The position numbers and the translations under genes are program-made. The notes beneath the pieces are model-generated. The model saw only the letters and a list, made by a program, of their open reading frames with translations. It ran no database searches and was not told the origin of the DNA. From Dactylonectria macrodidyma (taxonomy: Eukaryota > Ascomycota > Sordariomycetes > Hypocreales > Nectriaceae): a DNA stretch of 64,000 nucleotides. This document shows positions 33,173-44,905 of the stretch, in pieces. The DNA is taken from NCBI GenBank assembly GCA_020744425.1, contig JAGMUV010000018.1:682001-746000 (forward strand), in the 5' to 3' direction. Numbering within the stretch: the stretch's first letter is position 1; each line of letters opens with the position of its first letter.

Positions 33173-34813
33173 CTATTTACCAGTCTCAACATCGTACGGG
33201 AAGAGCCATCCATTATCCTCATCATACTCATCCTCAAAAGTCGTACCGTGGAGGTGCTCATATCTCTCCAGATCAAACTCGTCATCACCCGCCTTGCCAT
33301 TGATAATGTTACCAACCCTGTAGCCGATGAACTGGCCCTCGGTGTATGCCCCATGCAGGAAGCCGAAGAACTCGGCTGAGTTAGCCTCGCCGGCAAACCA
33401 GAGGCGCTGGAGGTTAGCACGCATGTTCTGGTGCTTCTCAAGAGTCATACCGACAGGCCAGTTGCTGTATGAGCCATAGGCCCAGCTGCGTCATGTTAGT
33501 CCCCATATGTACTTTGATCGATTGGGCTTTAGATTGACTTACGGCTCGGTACTCCAGCGGGGGTAAAAGAATGCTGTGGGCTTCGGAATTTCCTTCTTGG
33601 GGAATATAGACTGCAGGACCTCTATAATCTGCTCCTCTGTCTCCTCATTTGTTTGACGCTCTACGCGATAAGCCTGCTGGCCAGTGACGGTGGCGAAGAG
33701 AATGTTAGATCCCTCTGCGAATCCTTTAGCGTTGAGGGACTGGAATAGCGGGTAATAGCCACGCTCAACAGGGTCGGCATATAGGAAGAACTGGGTCTCG
33801 TCATCCCAGAAGGACTCGTTAAATTGCAAAAAGATCTTCGTGTATGTGCCCATAGCGAATTGGTCAATGGCCTCCTGCTTCCAGCGAGGAATCTTAGGCT
33901 TGAACTCCACGACGTCGTTTTGCAGCACGCCGAGCGAAAAGGTGCAGATGGCGTATTCGGCCTGGATGCAGCCACCGCCCTTGGTCGAGATCTTGACGCC
34001 GTCCTTGCGGTACTCAATCTTCTCAACAGTCGTATTCAACAAGAGTTGAGAACCGTCCTTCTTGAGAAACTCCTTGGCCTCGGCTTGGAGCATATAGTTG
34101 TAACCACGCTGATCCCAGACCAGATTGCTGACATCGCTGAAATAGCTGAAGGTGGCGTTACCAGCAGCATCACCGTACACCAGACCGCTCTCGTCGGGCG
34201 TCCAAGCAGCTTCAAAGTCCCACCCCCACCAGTCGGCGGCTTGCGCGTACATGTCGTCCCTTGCTGGTCGCCAGCCTGCTGTTCGAAGGGCAGCGCGTGC
34301 CGATGTATCTTGGAGGTTGTCAAGGATGATTTCTCCAGCAGCGGCAGATACGTTGGCATACACAGCATCAAATTCGTCGATCTTGTCGCTCCAGTCCGCG
34401 GCACCATTGTGATCGAATGTCTTGTACGAGTCGTAGTCAGAGAAGGTTGACTTAATCTTGTGCTTCTCCGCCAACCTCCAGATGGGATTCCAGTGTGTCT
34501 CGAGTGATCCGATGCCCTCAATCCAATTGGCGCCCAACTCGATGGTGTATGGCTTATTGGTCTTGGCATTCTTACCAAAGGAATGTTTTTGCAAACGGCC
34601 TCCTATGTAGTCATTGTGTTCGACAATGATGAAATCTGTGATCTTTGCATCTGTGAGGTTTTGCGCCGCCGCAATGCCTGCAACACCAGCTCCGAGAATG
34701 GCGACCTTGGTCTTTTTGCAAGTCCCTTTGTCAGCACGGGGAATGGCTGAAGATTGAGCTGCGGAAAAAAAAGCTGTAAGGACAGCCAGGAGCTGTGCTG
34801 GTGATTGCTTCAT
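33173..34813 (-). CDS. Flavin amine oxidase (polyamine oxidase type), secreted
   Basis: Two exons, 33543-34813 and 33173-33485, with a 57-nt GTAAGT..GCAG intron, encode 527 residues. An upstream in-frame ATG at 34852 adds 13 residues; the later start was preferred because a TATATA box lies at 34888-34893, too close to the first ATG, and because it begins a clean signal peptide. The FAD dinucleotide site is ILGAGVAGIAAAQNL (residues 39-53), followed by YIGGRL. Near the C-terminus, RLWFAGEANSAEFFGFLHGAYTEG is the second FAD-binding and substrate region conserved in polyamine oxidases and monoamine oxidases. It should oxidise an amine with release of hydrogen peroxide; polyamines are the likely substrate in fungi. 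The acidic tail after the FAD motif is unusual but intact. Confidence 0.9.
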
Positions 34814-34852
34814 GGTGAATAATGGTAAGGAGCGAGCATGCCAAAGAGCCAT

Positions 34853-36181
34853 AATGTTTCAAATGACTAGCCGAGAGGGCACTCTACTATATAGAGATCA
34901 GCATGGAGAGTCCAAGCTTGTTCGAGATCCTTACCTCCATCATCCTTCCAATCCCGGCCTTTGAACCGAGGCGTGAAACCTCCAACCTGTCTGTCGGACA
35001 TTACTCACGCCACAGTACTGATTAAGGTTATTGGTTATCTAGAGACGCTTAATCGGCCTTTCAGCCGCGTGTCTGGGGCTCGGCTCTCTCTCCGCATCTT
35101 GTTCCGTGAAGAAAGTGGATCCTTAGCCATGAAAATTGTCTTGTATTGTCCAAAAAGATGATAGCGTAGCTCCCTCGCGTCAGTCAGCTGAAGGCGGTAA
35201 CTTATTTAAGTGGGTTCGCCACAAACGGATCAGTATTGCGATACGAGAGCTTCGGGGGACCCTTGTTTAGCGGGAAAGGAAATGAGAGATTTTTACTATG
35301 TCTGGCTAGAAAACCTTGGGTCACCCCGGTACTATACCCTTGAAGAAAGAAGAATTGACGAGAATGGTGACATCGAACCGGTCATTAAAGTTTACCCTTC
35401 TTCCCCTGAATCTCGTGCCAAAGAGACAATACAAACTGCAAGTTGAGATGTGCCTTCTAGAATCGCAACGACTCGGATCAGTGCACGAGTCAAACGTCCT
35501 CCATCCGATTTGGCTACCTTCAACCGATGCACGAGCGATGTTGACTCAGCAGACTCAATTATTAGTGTCTTAGTCCCCGCTCCAGACGCGTCTGTCTCGG
35601 ACGCAAGTGCGGCTGTGGCTGGCTAATCTGATCGGCTGTGCCAACTCTGCATGATGCCTCAACTGTCTACAGATGCAACGATCCATCACCATAAAAGGTC
35701 AGTGGCTATCAAACTACTACAGGTAAGCATTTATGTCCTTATTATCTCCCTCGGCGTTTGTGTCAGGTCGCTTAGCGGTAACCGAACAGAAATTGTTCGG
35801 CAAGACGATAGATGTAGTTGTCGATTGAATATGGGCGCTGCAAGCCATGCTTTTGAATATCCCGACTGCGAATTCCAACGACGAGTATGTGCTTTCACTA
35901 CTACAACAGCTTTTTAGGGTGATAGAGTTTCGGGTAGCCCACAATATAAAGACCTGCATGCTCTAGTATATTCTGGACCTTGGGATTTTAAATATACATG
36001 TTTGCGAGTGCCGTTTTTCTTTGATGCATTCCTTAGTATGTATTCAAGGGGGACAGGTTGTCTATAGCCTCACAGACACCTACCGGCACTCCCATGTCAG
36101 AGCTAACATTCTAGCCCTGATAGAGTACTCATCCAGCCAACACTTCATGCAATGATTTGATAGTGTTCTAGATGCAATTCG
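34853..36181. other. Intergenic region
   Basis: About 1.3 kb. Open frames of 78-88 codons at 35210-35446 and 35651-35917 (plus) look partly protein-like, but no family, start context or splice pattern supports them. No repeat found. Confidence 0.45.
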
Positions 36182-36730
36182 TCAATTGCCCTTACCATTC
36201 TCCATCATCTTCATGAACACCTATCAAGGTAGTCAGTACAATGAAAACAGGTAGTGAGGGAGGGTAGAACCGACATCAGGGTTCATGTCAATGCCTGCGT
36301 TTTGCATCTCAGTTGACAACTGCAAGTCTATCATCAGTCTCACATATACAAAATTCAGAGTATAAAATCTACTGTTTGAGCCGCCTCCTGAAACTCCTTA
36401 TCCATCATGAGCCGAATCATGGCCATCTTGCTTGGAGGTTTGGTAGTGTCGAATCCTATAGCGAATGAGTCAGAGGGAGCCCATGAAGCGCCAGGAATAC
36501 ATTTCTACCATACCCTTTTCCTTGATGATATCACCGACTCTCTGCATGGCTGCAATGGCCGGAGGATGTCGGCTTAACTTCTCAAACGTCTCCCGAATCT
36601 TGGGGTCATTCATCATCATTTCCGGCAGGTTAGGAGGGCCTGCGGCGGCGAAACGCCGGGACGTCGCGTGAGTTTGGCGCTTTGCAATGCGCAGAAAAGG
36701 CATTGCAATGAGTCTTCGTGCTGCAAACAT
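36182..36730 (-). CDS. Small conserved protein with mitochondrial-type N-terminus, four exons
   Basis: Exons 36514-36730, 36373-36455, 36275-36319 and 36182-36220 (introns of 58, 53 and 54 nt) encode 127 residues. The last exon has only 13 codons. The frame is preserved at every junction and each intron has GT..AG ends; the third has a TACTGAC branch-like site. The N-terminus [19 protein letters not shown] is basic, amphipathic and free of acids, as in mitochondrial presequences. The body, [33 protein letters not shown], resembles the helical STI1-type repeats of co-chaperones, but this is only a pattern. I do not know the function. Confidence 0.75.
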
Positions 36731-38155
36731 GATGGAAGAGGTGATGACGATACCGAGGCTGATAATCAAGGGCTCAAATTTGCATACCGAACATCAGTAA
36801 ATGACTTCAAAGGATACCTAACAAAAGTGGGGATGATAAGTCATTGAAGACGCTTATCTTATCTTATCTTGCTCAAATACTGTACTACTGTAGGAGGCTT
36901 ACCCTAGATATGGACGGCTATATGATCCAGAACAACTTTACACACTTAGATCGACGTACGGCTCAGTATTTTTCTGAAAAATGACAGAATGAAGATCGTA
37001 ATGACTCTGAAATGTTGCTGTGGCCATAAGGATTTCAATTCTGGCAGGAAGCTGGATTTAAGCCCATCAATGTAATATAGAGTTCCTCTCATTTTCGAGA
37101 ACATTGTCTGTCTGCTCACATGATCACCAAGAACACGGAATAGTTTCGCCTTAAAGCTTGTGCTATTGTCATCCTATGATGTGATGAACCATCTCAAAAT
37201 ATCACATCAATGGCTATGCCTGCTATCTGGAGGCATATTTGGGATTGGTTTTGGATAATGAAAGAAAGGGCAAAGCCAGAATGACGCTAGACACAATCTT
37301 GTCCAGCAGACTCAATCCATTGAGCCACTTGAGAAGTCCGGTCCTTAGTTGACCAGTCTTACTGAGGTCGTTCTTATTCTTTGGCTTCTATTCACCTCCG
37401 AACATTCAACACGAAGAACATTTGTACTTGCGATCCTCGGGCGTCGTCGTGGATCCCACCTTCGAGACAGTCGTTCTAGATAGCCCGTACCTATTCAATG
37501 CTTGGCTATGGTGATGAAAACCCCTGCCGGTTGAAGACAGTGTAGACTACGTCATACATGAAACTCTCTAAGAATTACAAAAGGAAAAGAGATCACTCGG
37601 AGTTCTACCCTCACATCGATAATAGTTAGACCGAAGCGTCGACGTGAGGGAACGCGACTTGTCAATGACGTGTTGCAAAAGGCTCATCTCGTGTATCGTT
37701 CTTACGTAACTTGCACAAGATATAGAGGAGATGCAAGCCGCAAGCGGTCTGCCTAAACGAGCCTCGGGGGAACGGATTTTGATGTGAGTTGGTTGAGAGA
37801 CGAGTTTGCTAATGTTTTTGACACTTATTAAGCAGTTTCCCAATTGCCTCCAATGTTGAAGTAACTAGTGTATCTGTTACGTGTGTGGCGATGCTGAGGA
37901 TCTGATACGTCACCTACTAAATCCTGAAACCTGCTCCTGACAATGCCCCTGAAAAACGCAACAAGGTGACAAATAGTCGATGGGAGGTGAATCATAGATG
38001 TTCCACCATGCGGCGTCAACGAGGGAAGTTGGTTACACTCATTTATACAACACCAAATCATCGACGTAGACTAAACTGCACGCAGCAAGTCGTCTTCATG
38101 GACTATTGTCCTTCCAGACATGGCCACCTGTCCAGTTCGCATTGAGTTCCACTGA
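36731..38155. other. Intergenic region
   Basis: About 1.4 kb. There is a short CTTAT tandem near 36853-36870. Open frames reach 91 codons (37568-37843, minus) without a family pattern. Confidence 0.45.
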
Positions 38156-38572
38156 GAAGGGCCTCCGGAAGAGCTTAAATACGTCCATCATATTCCTCAT
38201 TATCTTGCCAATGCCGATGCGCATCCAGCAGAACAAGATATGTATTGTATGAAACTTCTCATGAATGCTCCGCAGCCCATCACGAGAGAATATGAAATGG
38301 ATTGTCGTGCCACTCCTGATCTTTCTTGCGGACATTGTGACTGCTTTGCAGCGGAGATCCTGCAGACGCTAATATCCTCCTTTCGCACAGTGGAGGACCT
38401 CTTTGATAATACAACTATCACTTCTGTGTGTGGAAGAGGCGAATGTAAAGACTGGATACGGAAGGAAGTCCAGGATACGTTGTCGGCAGCTATAAGATAT
38501 CACTGCCTGAAGACTTTGGGCATAGTGTTCTTGGGAGAGTGTTGGGGTGCAAAACATGCGGGGAGATGGTAG
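38156..38572 (+). pseudogene. Gene fragment, cysteine-containing C-terminal part of an unrecognised protein
   Basis: The frame opens right after a TGA at 38153-38155 and runs for 138 codons to a TAG. It reads like a genuine folded protein: PPEELKYVHHIPHYLANAD, then MDCRATPDLSCGHCDCF with paired cysteines, and CGRGECKDWIRKEV. The first possible ATG (38240) would start in the middle of this coherent stretch, so the true N-terminus seems missing or beyond the stop. No upstream exon could be found. A remnant is more likely than a complete gene. Confidence 0.4.
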
Positions 38573-39806
38573 TAAAATAGAGCTTTGGGCTGTGTAAAGC
38601 TATTGCCTACTGTGGAAAGGTCGCCTACTGTGGAAAGGCTGATGCGCGAACGTTGTAAATAGTTGAATGCAAAAAATCCAAACTCAGGTCTGCGCCCCCT
38701 CGATTGACACACCTGGGCTCGTGATTCTCACAAAGTAAGGTCCTTCCTTATAGGGTCTGGTGACCGCTTCGACAGGCTAGACGCATACATGTCCCAAACA
38801 GATGGACGCTTTATCAGGCTAGAATAATAGTGCGAAAGTGAGCTAAAGCGACTAGTCTGATCCTTCAGATCTTCTGTAAAGTTTCACAGAAGACAGGTAA
38901 GCTAGAACCCAAGCTGCAAACGGCGACATTGTTGACGCTAGATATGTAGGTATGATCTTAAGTAGTCTCTGCGAGAGATGGAGATTGTTCGTCACATGCT
39001 TCTGGAAAGAATGGCAGTTCCTCTGTCGTTAAGCCCAAACACCCTCGGTGGCACGATTTCCGCAAAAGATGGGCTGCATTGAGCATGCACAAAATCTGCA
39101 CCTGTGGCAAAAAGCATGTGACTTAATTAACGCGGAACCGGCCGAGGAATCCCGCTCCATAAGTAAGCATTAACGGCTCCAAAGCCACTCCGTCTTGGCA
39201 TCAATTGATTTGCTATGAAGGCCCCTCTATCGATCAGCTGTAGCTGCATTGGGTTAAAGCCCAAACTCTGGTGACTGGATCAGCCTACGAAAGTATCCAA
39301 GCGAATGCAGCCTCAGCTCAAAAAGTACCTGCAGACACTCAGACACTTGTATCTTCTCCGTAATCATGGGAGGATGAAAATCTTATTTGACGAGACATCC
39401 CTTAAAACTTTTGCGCTAAGGCATCAGATATATGGCTCTTGACTCAAATCTCATCCTGATACCATGCTGACTGGACAAATTCGCCCGCAATCTTCCAACG
39501 CTGATGCGATATTAGGCTGCTCAGTTAATCATTTATCGCTCATAAGTTCTAACATTAGAACAGCTTCTGCCCTTAACAATTTATGCCAAAATTTGTTTAG
39601 TCAACCTGTTGCGTTAGCGTTGAAAGATTGCGGGCGAATTTATCGGCCTAGAGGACGCCACCCGATACAGGAAAAGTCGCAGCTGGACACTAGTGGCAAC
39701 TGGGATTCGGAGCAAGCCACCCGGGTCAGGGGAACCCGAGCCAGCAAATATAACACTCTTTCGTTCCTTCATGAGGGGAAAAAACGCGTGCCTCCTCAGT
39801 TGAGCT

Positions 39807-39807
<1 letters not shown>
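38573..39807. other. Intergenic region
   Basis: About 1.2 kb. A 114-codon plus-strand frame at 39464-39808 has no family pattern and ends at the microsatellite before the receptor gene. Confidence 0.45.
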
Positions 39808-39837
<30 letters not shown>

Positions 39838-39840
39838 GCA
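39808..39840 (+). repeat. (GCA)n microsatellite in the leader of the receptor gene
   Basis: Nine perfect GCA units (39808-39834) followed by GCG GCA, ending three bases before the proposed ATG at 39843. On the opposite strand it gives a spurious poly-Leu frame. Length variation here could affect translation of the downstream gene. Confidence 0.9.
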
Positions 39841-39842
39841 CG

Positions 39843-41189
39843 ATGTTAATTACAGTCTCGATTGTATGCTTTGCGCGCCATCCCTGGCCCCAAAGTTTTA
39901 TCCTGTGCCTTGTTCACTGATTGATTATTTGCGCAGGTCATTCAAGGATTCCTTCTGGGTTTAGCGCTGTTGGTCATCGTTCTTCGATGCTGGGCTCGAC
40001 TTCGGTTCGAGAGGGCGACGCTCACCATCTCTGAGTATTTTGCCTGGCTCGGCTGGTTTTTCGCTCTGGGATGGTTTATCTGCTCTACCATCGCTTTGCG
40101 AATTCTGATAAAGCATCCCGCGGTTGGCGAGGAACTTGTCGTCAACAGCGTGGCATACTTGAAGGTACGTGGCAAATCGCCCCGATTGCAGTGGTGCAAT
40201 GGCAGAAAGCCTCAAAGCTGACCAGTATTCAACTTCTAGACTGTCTTCATAGCCGAGTACTTCTTCGACATAGGAATTTACTGGCCTAAGCTTTCTATCA
40301 CTACGTTTTATTGGTTTTTAATACCCCAGGTTTTCCGAACTCTGAGGAGAGCACTATACGCGAACACGGTATATCTTGTTTGTTGCTTGATTGCGGCTAT
40401 CCTAATAGTCACTTTAATAACGAACCCTATCTCGAATAATTGGTAAGGTCTCAGAATGCATTGATGGAGAATACAAGCTAACAGCTGTCGGCAGGTCCAT
40501 TGAAAATCAGTTAGAGTCCGCTTGGAATTCTTATACTGTTTTTGTCGTTCAATGGTGTCTTAACTTTTCCACTGATCTGCTGCGTATGTTCATTCAAGCC
40601 GTTAAACAACTTCGTCTAACGTTCCGTCTGCGATCTAGTCTTTTGCTTTCCGTTCTTTCTTCTCCCGCACTTGAAGCTTCGCCGAGAACAGAAAATCGGT
40701 CTTGCCGGTGTCTTTTCCTTGGGCGCGATAACTTTGACAGTCAGCCTTGCACGCTTCATTGCGTACAATGTGACGGATTTTGGGCTTGATGATGCGTCTG
40801 GCAGTATGTTATCGCCCCTCTCTTCTCACCTGTCTTAGCATGTTTCTCGAAAATCACCAAGACTTTCACATCAATTGCATGTACTGACTCACTATGCAGA
40901 CACGCTGTGCACTGCCGAGATGACTACTGCCGTCATTGTCGTCTGTCTCCCTGGTCTAAAAAAGTTCATTACGCGGTCAAAAACCCCTACAAACATAACA
41001 GATGGCGGTGACGTCTCACAGCCCGGGTCGGGACAACTGTCCAGCAACCATGTTTTCAAGTCGCGGTCAACACCGCAAGCTTACGCTGAATGGGGCGTAA
41101 GGGATGATGAAATCGAGCTGGTAACTGTTGCGAACAAGCCGTATCTTCCAAGTACAGGAATACCGGACGGTCGAGACACTACTGTATGA
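39843..41189 (+). CDS. Seven-helix rhodopsin-like membrane protein (fungal PTH11/SAT4-type receptor family)
   Basis: Six exons are proposed: 39843-39863, 39937-40164, 40240-40442, 40495-40583, 40639-40803 and 40900-41189, with introns of 52-96 nt; total 331 residues. Five junctions are strongly supported by frame and by helix continuity; the 21-nt first exon is inferred from ATG context and GTATGC..GCGCAG ends. Seven hydrophobic segments follow one another: LLGLALLVIVLRCW, FAWLGWFFALGWFICSTIA, the IAEYFFDIGIYWPKLSI helix, YLVCCLIAAILIVTLI, VFVVQWCLNFSTDLL, IGLAGVFSLGAITLTVSLA and LCTAEMTTAVIVVCLPGL. This order matches the fungal rhodopsin-like integral membrane family that includes PTH11-type putative GPCRs. 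A cytosolic tail of about 80 residues follows. No CFEM domain is present. The ligand is unknown. Confidence 0.8.
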
Positions 41190-41345
41190 GATGATGGACT
41201 CTAATTTATTGTTTTTATTGTGATTCGAGCGCAAGCGGGTAAGGGTTATGATACACACGTTTTTCTATTGCAGCTTCAAGCTGCATTCGATCGCCTTCTT
41301 AGAAAGAAAACTGGGGATTTACTTAGATTTACTTGCGATGGTTAA

Positions 41346-41628
41346 GGAGAGGGAGATGGAGTTGAAAATGTCAACTGGGATGAACAGCCTAGGCTTGGCC
41401 TAAAGGATATGGCCGGCTACTAGCAGAACCTTGAGGTGCTCAATGTGACCGGGAAAATGCCACCTGATGCCGAGGCAGACGTTGTTGAGCCTGTTCAATT
41501 GGATTGATCCTCGATTCTAAGTGGTGTGGACGACGGCCCCACTCTGAGCATGGAAGTCCTTCAGAGAGACATTCCTAGTATTGAAGATACTTGGGACGTG
41601 AACAGCATCATATCCCGACGTGATTGAT
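41346..41628 (+). pseudogene. Decayed ORF of unknown family
   Basis: One frame reads as a plausible protein for about 94 codons, with segments such as VNWDEQPRLGLKDMAGY, then a TAG, LEVLNVTGKMPPDAEADVVEPVQL, a TGA, and SILSGVDDGPTLSMEVLQ. Both stops could come from single C-to-T changes in Gln or Arg codons. I cannot name the family. It lies just downstream of the receptor gene on the same strand. Confidence 0.35.
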
Positions 41629-42610
41629 ATCGACAAGTCACATCAATCAACCGGCCTGCTTGTACACGTGGTATGGACAAGAATCATTTGACGTCATGTT
41701 GTTGGAAATGGCACAGCTAACTCGTCCTTCAATTTCTAACAGAATCGCGGCAACGAGGAACGCGGCAGCGCAGAAACAAAAGTCCGAACAGCGGTTTCAA
41801 CAGCGGTAGTGTTATTATAAAGTTCTAAGTTAAGCAGGGCTTCTTTCAGGTTGTTGTTATTCTAAGTTACTACGAGTTTCAGAACTTAATATTATATTTA
41901 GTAATAGTATACTCTTACCTCTTTTAACTTGTATTTCTCTAGCCCCTTGCTCCTTGAGCTATGAAACATTTGATGACGTCGCGGTCGTCTGTCATGTTCG
42001 TCGGCATCAATTGAAATGACGAAGGAGGGAATCCGTCGCGGATAAGCTTTTCAATGCCATTTCAAAATGCTGTCAAGCTAACCTTTTGTTGTATGAATGG
42101 CAAATGTGTCGCAATTGGCATATCAAAACATAACCTTTGCTCTTCATCTCATTGATAGCAACGGAAGCCGACGTATCGCTTGAGAAGCTGATTACTACAG
42201 ATTGCCCTTCAGTATGCCCTGTGGCCGATTTATAGATATATGAGCTCTCAATTATTGGATAGAGGAGCTTTAGTTGAGACGCGCCACAGTGTACAACGTT
42301 GGATGACTCACGGACACATTGAGTACTGGTTTTGCAGTTTCGTGAGATGGGATCGACTGATTTGTGAGTGTAACTCTAAGGAAGTGACGTAATGATCTTA
42401 CGTCGTTACTCTCTTCTCGTCAAAAGCGTATCAATTGAAAGAACCAATGTTTCTCTTCCGAGACTAGCGTCAAACTTCGCACATAAGCAACGCGCATTAC
42501 TAATGACTCTGTGATGCGGGGGCAACAACTAATTGATGCCTGATTTCTCTCTCTTCTGACCAAGTTGACCACTATCCCGTTGCAACCAAACAACAAGTGG
42601 TATTGTCAAA
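41629..42610. other. AT-rich intergenic region
   Basis: About 1 kb. Between 41815 and 41930 the sequence is very AT-rich with imperfect repeats of TTCTAAGTTA. No gene is visible; the last few hundred bases serve as promoter for the next gene. Confidence 0.5.
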
Positions 42611-43457
42611 ATGAAAATCGTTGTCTTCGGAGGAAATGGTTTTGTGGCTCAGGAGCTGATTCGACAGAGCCTGAACAACCCGAGTGTCACCTGCCTTGTT
42701 GTTCTTTCGCGTTCTCCAGTCAAAGTCCCAGAAGGACTAGTCGCCACAAAGTTGAGGCCAGTTGTGGTAGGCGGCTACGACGAGTACCCCGAAAGCATCA
42801 GGCGAGAGTTTACATGTGCAAATGCTTGCATCTGGTGGGTCTTGGACATGCGTAGGCATGACATATTTCATTAACACACTAGGTAAAGGACCGTGGGTAT
42901 CACTCCGGGCAAGGCCAAGTCGTATGACTTCGAAGAGGTTCGCCGTATGTCTGAGACGTATCCTTTGGCTGGTCTTCGGGCCCTAGTCGAGTCGAATGTC
43001 GCGGAACATTTCAGATTTCTATACATGAGTGGCGATAAGTGCGAGCGAGACCAAACAAAGCCGCCTGCCTTGATCTTTGGCAAGTTTCTCTTAATGCGGG
43101 TATGTTAATGTGTTCATAATGATCGTATCAGGCATGAAGAGATCTCAAAGTTAACTTTGTCATCAGGGCGAGGTTGAAAACAAGCTCCTTTCTCTTGCTG
43201 AACAGTACAAAGACAAGGTCCAGCTTCAAATTGTCAAACCTGCATTTATATTCAGTTCCAGCACAACGACGGGATTGATCACTATCACAATCGCGAAGGT
43301 TCTACGCTCGGCTTTCAGTTTCTTGGTTGCTTTGACAGTCGAGGAAGCAGCGGCTGCTATGTTGTCTCAGGTTCTTGGCGGCTTTGAGAAAGAAACCCTT
43401 GACACGAAAGACATGTTACGACTTAGCAAGAAAGCTGTGGAAAAAGATCACTCCTAG
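42611..43457 (+). CDS. NAD(P)-binding Rossmann protein (atypical SDR / NmrA-like)
   Basis: Three exons, 42611-42834, 42889-43099 and 43167-43457 (introns of 54 and 67 nt), encode 241 residues. The first acceptor was placed at GGTAAAG (42888) because the nearer CACTAG gives an immediate stop. The N-terminus MKIVVFGGNGFVAQELI is a GxxGxx dinucleotide site as in atypical short-chain dehydrogenases. VTCLVVLSRSPVK ends strand 2, and the YMSG segment (residues 135-138) lies where such proteins have their active-site strand. Members include NmrA-type redox sensors and the Coq11 relatives; which role applies cannot be decided. The C-terminal helix ends in a basic/acidic tail. Intact. Confidence 0.78.
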
Positions 43458-43896
43458 ACGTCATTGTTTTTAGCCTAGCCATATGGTTTTTTACATCTTA
43501 GTCCTACGGCGATGCATTTAATTGAGTCCAGTCAAGCATCAGAGGAGAAAGTTTAAGGTAACCAGATGGCGTTGAAGGCCTGTCTTGTGGATTATTTGAC
43601 AATTAGGTGTTGAACTCACCGCACGAGCAGACACAGCGAGATTATCTAGCGTTTGGCTGCCAAAGCCTTGTTCTATTCCCCAGCCATGAGTCTCAGCACT
43701 TATAAAACTTGGCTTGGTTCTCAACTGGATAGGTCTCATAACGCTCTCCCTATAGCTTGGCTTCCAACATAATGTCGAGTACATTGTCCTAGTCTTCTTC
43801 CCCCTACCCTACTATAGCTCGAAACTTTGCCTCCAAGTCCGTCTATTCCTCTTCAATCTACTTAAGTTCTAGAAGTCGCTATTTCCGTACCTCCAA
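43458..43896. other. Intergenic region
   Basis: About 0.44 kb between convergent units. An 81-codon minus-strand frame (43539-43784) has no family pattern. Confidence 0.5.
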
Positions 43897-44905
43897 CTAG
43901 GTGTATTTATCCATCAGAGATGCCCGAGTTTGAGCACTCCCTACATCTGAGTAAGGTGACATGGTCTCAGCCCCTGATGGCGAGACAGTTCCGCCTAACG
44001 CACTTGGCAGAATAGAGACCCCCGTATCAGGAGATACGATTGATAAGGGAGGCGGCTGAGGAAGCTTCTGAGGAACCACCTGAGACTGTTGTTGAGCTGA
44101 ATGCGTGGATTGCGTCTGTAGAGCGAGAGCGGGTTCCTTGGGCTGTTCGTTGCTGTCCATTTCATGGGGTGTGTTCTGGGTTATGAGTGTTGAGTGCAGT
44201 GGTTTCTCCTCTCCAAGTAACTCTGATGAGGTTTCTCCCAGCGCATACCTCAGCAGTTTGTTATCTTCAATCTCCTTCGCGTGCACTTCTGATAATGGGA
44301 CCGTGGCCTCTATTTCGGTTGCTGGAGGTGGCGGCGTAGAACAGCGCAGCTCTGCTGGTGACTTCGATGCGACCGTCATTTCGGGTTCTTTAGATGGATC
44401 CAATTCTGGAATACATCGCTGCGAATAATTCGTTAAAATTGCATTATTGCTCCTTGCCCTCTGTCTTCTTCTTCGCCACCACAATAACAGCCCAAGTAGA
44501 ATTAAGGCCACAACAGCCACCACTCCAATCGCTATACCGGCAAGCGAACCTAGGTCAAGACCAGATGATCCTAGACTCGAGATTTAGGTAGTCAATATGA
44601 TGTTCCCCTTTGATGGAGGCAATGAGCTCAAGGGTTTTGTAGTCGACGTTGCAGGATTGAGGAATGAGGGGACGGTGGAAGTTGTCAGTCCCTGATCAGC
44701 AGTTTGTGCTAAGACGAGTCAATCCAGAAGATCCGAGACAAGTAGGACGAGATATACAGGTAGCGCTGATAGCTGTAGGTCCTTGTTCATTGCCACCTAA
44801 TGGAATGCTTGCAGACACAAACGGGGCGTCTAGGTGAACGCTTACGGCTCGGTCGCTGAAAATTAACCCTGGTGCGCCCAGTCTAGCCATTGTGTTTGTT
44901 AGCAA
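43897..44905 (-). pseudogene. Single-pass membrane protein gene (WSC/Mid2-like layout), apparently broken
   Basis: The last 208 codons (43897-44523) are open: a transmembrane helix VVAVVALILLGLLLWW, a stop-transfer RRRRQRAR, and a long Pro/Ser/Thr-rich cytosolic tail. The same frame can be read upstream through GSSGLDLGSLAGIAIG and a Ser/Thr-rich stretch (44695-44590), but a TAA interrupts at 44584-44586, where a single C-to-T change in CAA would explain it. Further upstream, a 69-codon frame from 44905 with Cys residues joins only after a frame change near 44696. Extracellular Cys region, Ser/Thr stalk, one helix and tail is the layout of fungal wall-stress sensors. No intron signal was found that rescues the frame. 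Confidence 0.5.

Noticed and set aside
33824..34450. 208-codon open frame on the plus strand
   Set aside because: Antisense shadow of the flavin amine oxidase exon.
36853..36870. CTTAT tandem repeat as a possible functional element
   Set aside because: Only three or four short units, within the range of chance in AT-rich DNA.
39614..39841. Minus-strand frame starting with a poly-leucine run like a signal peptide
   Set aside because: The leucines are only the translation of the GCA microsatellite in antisense.
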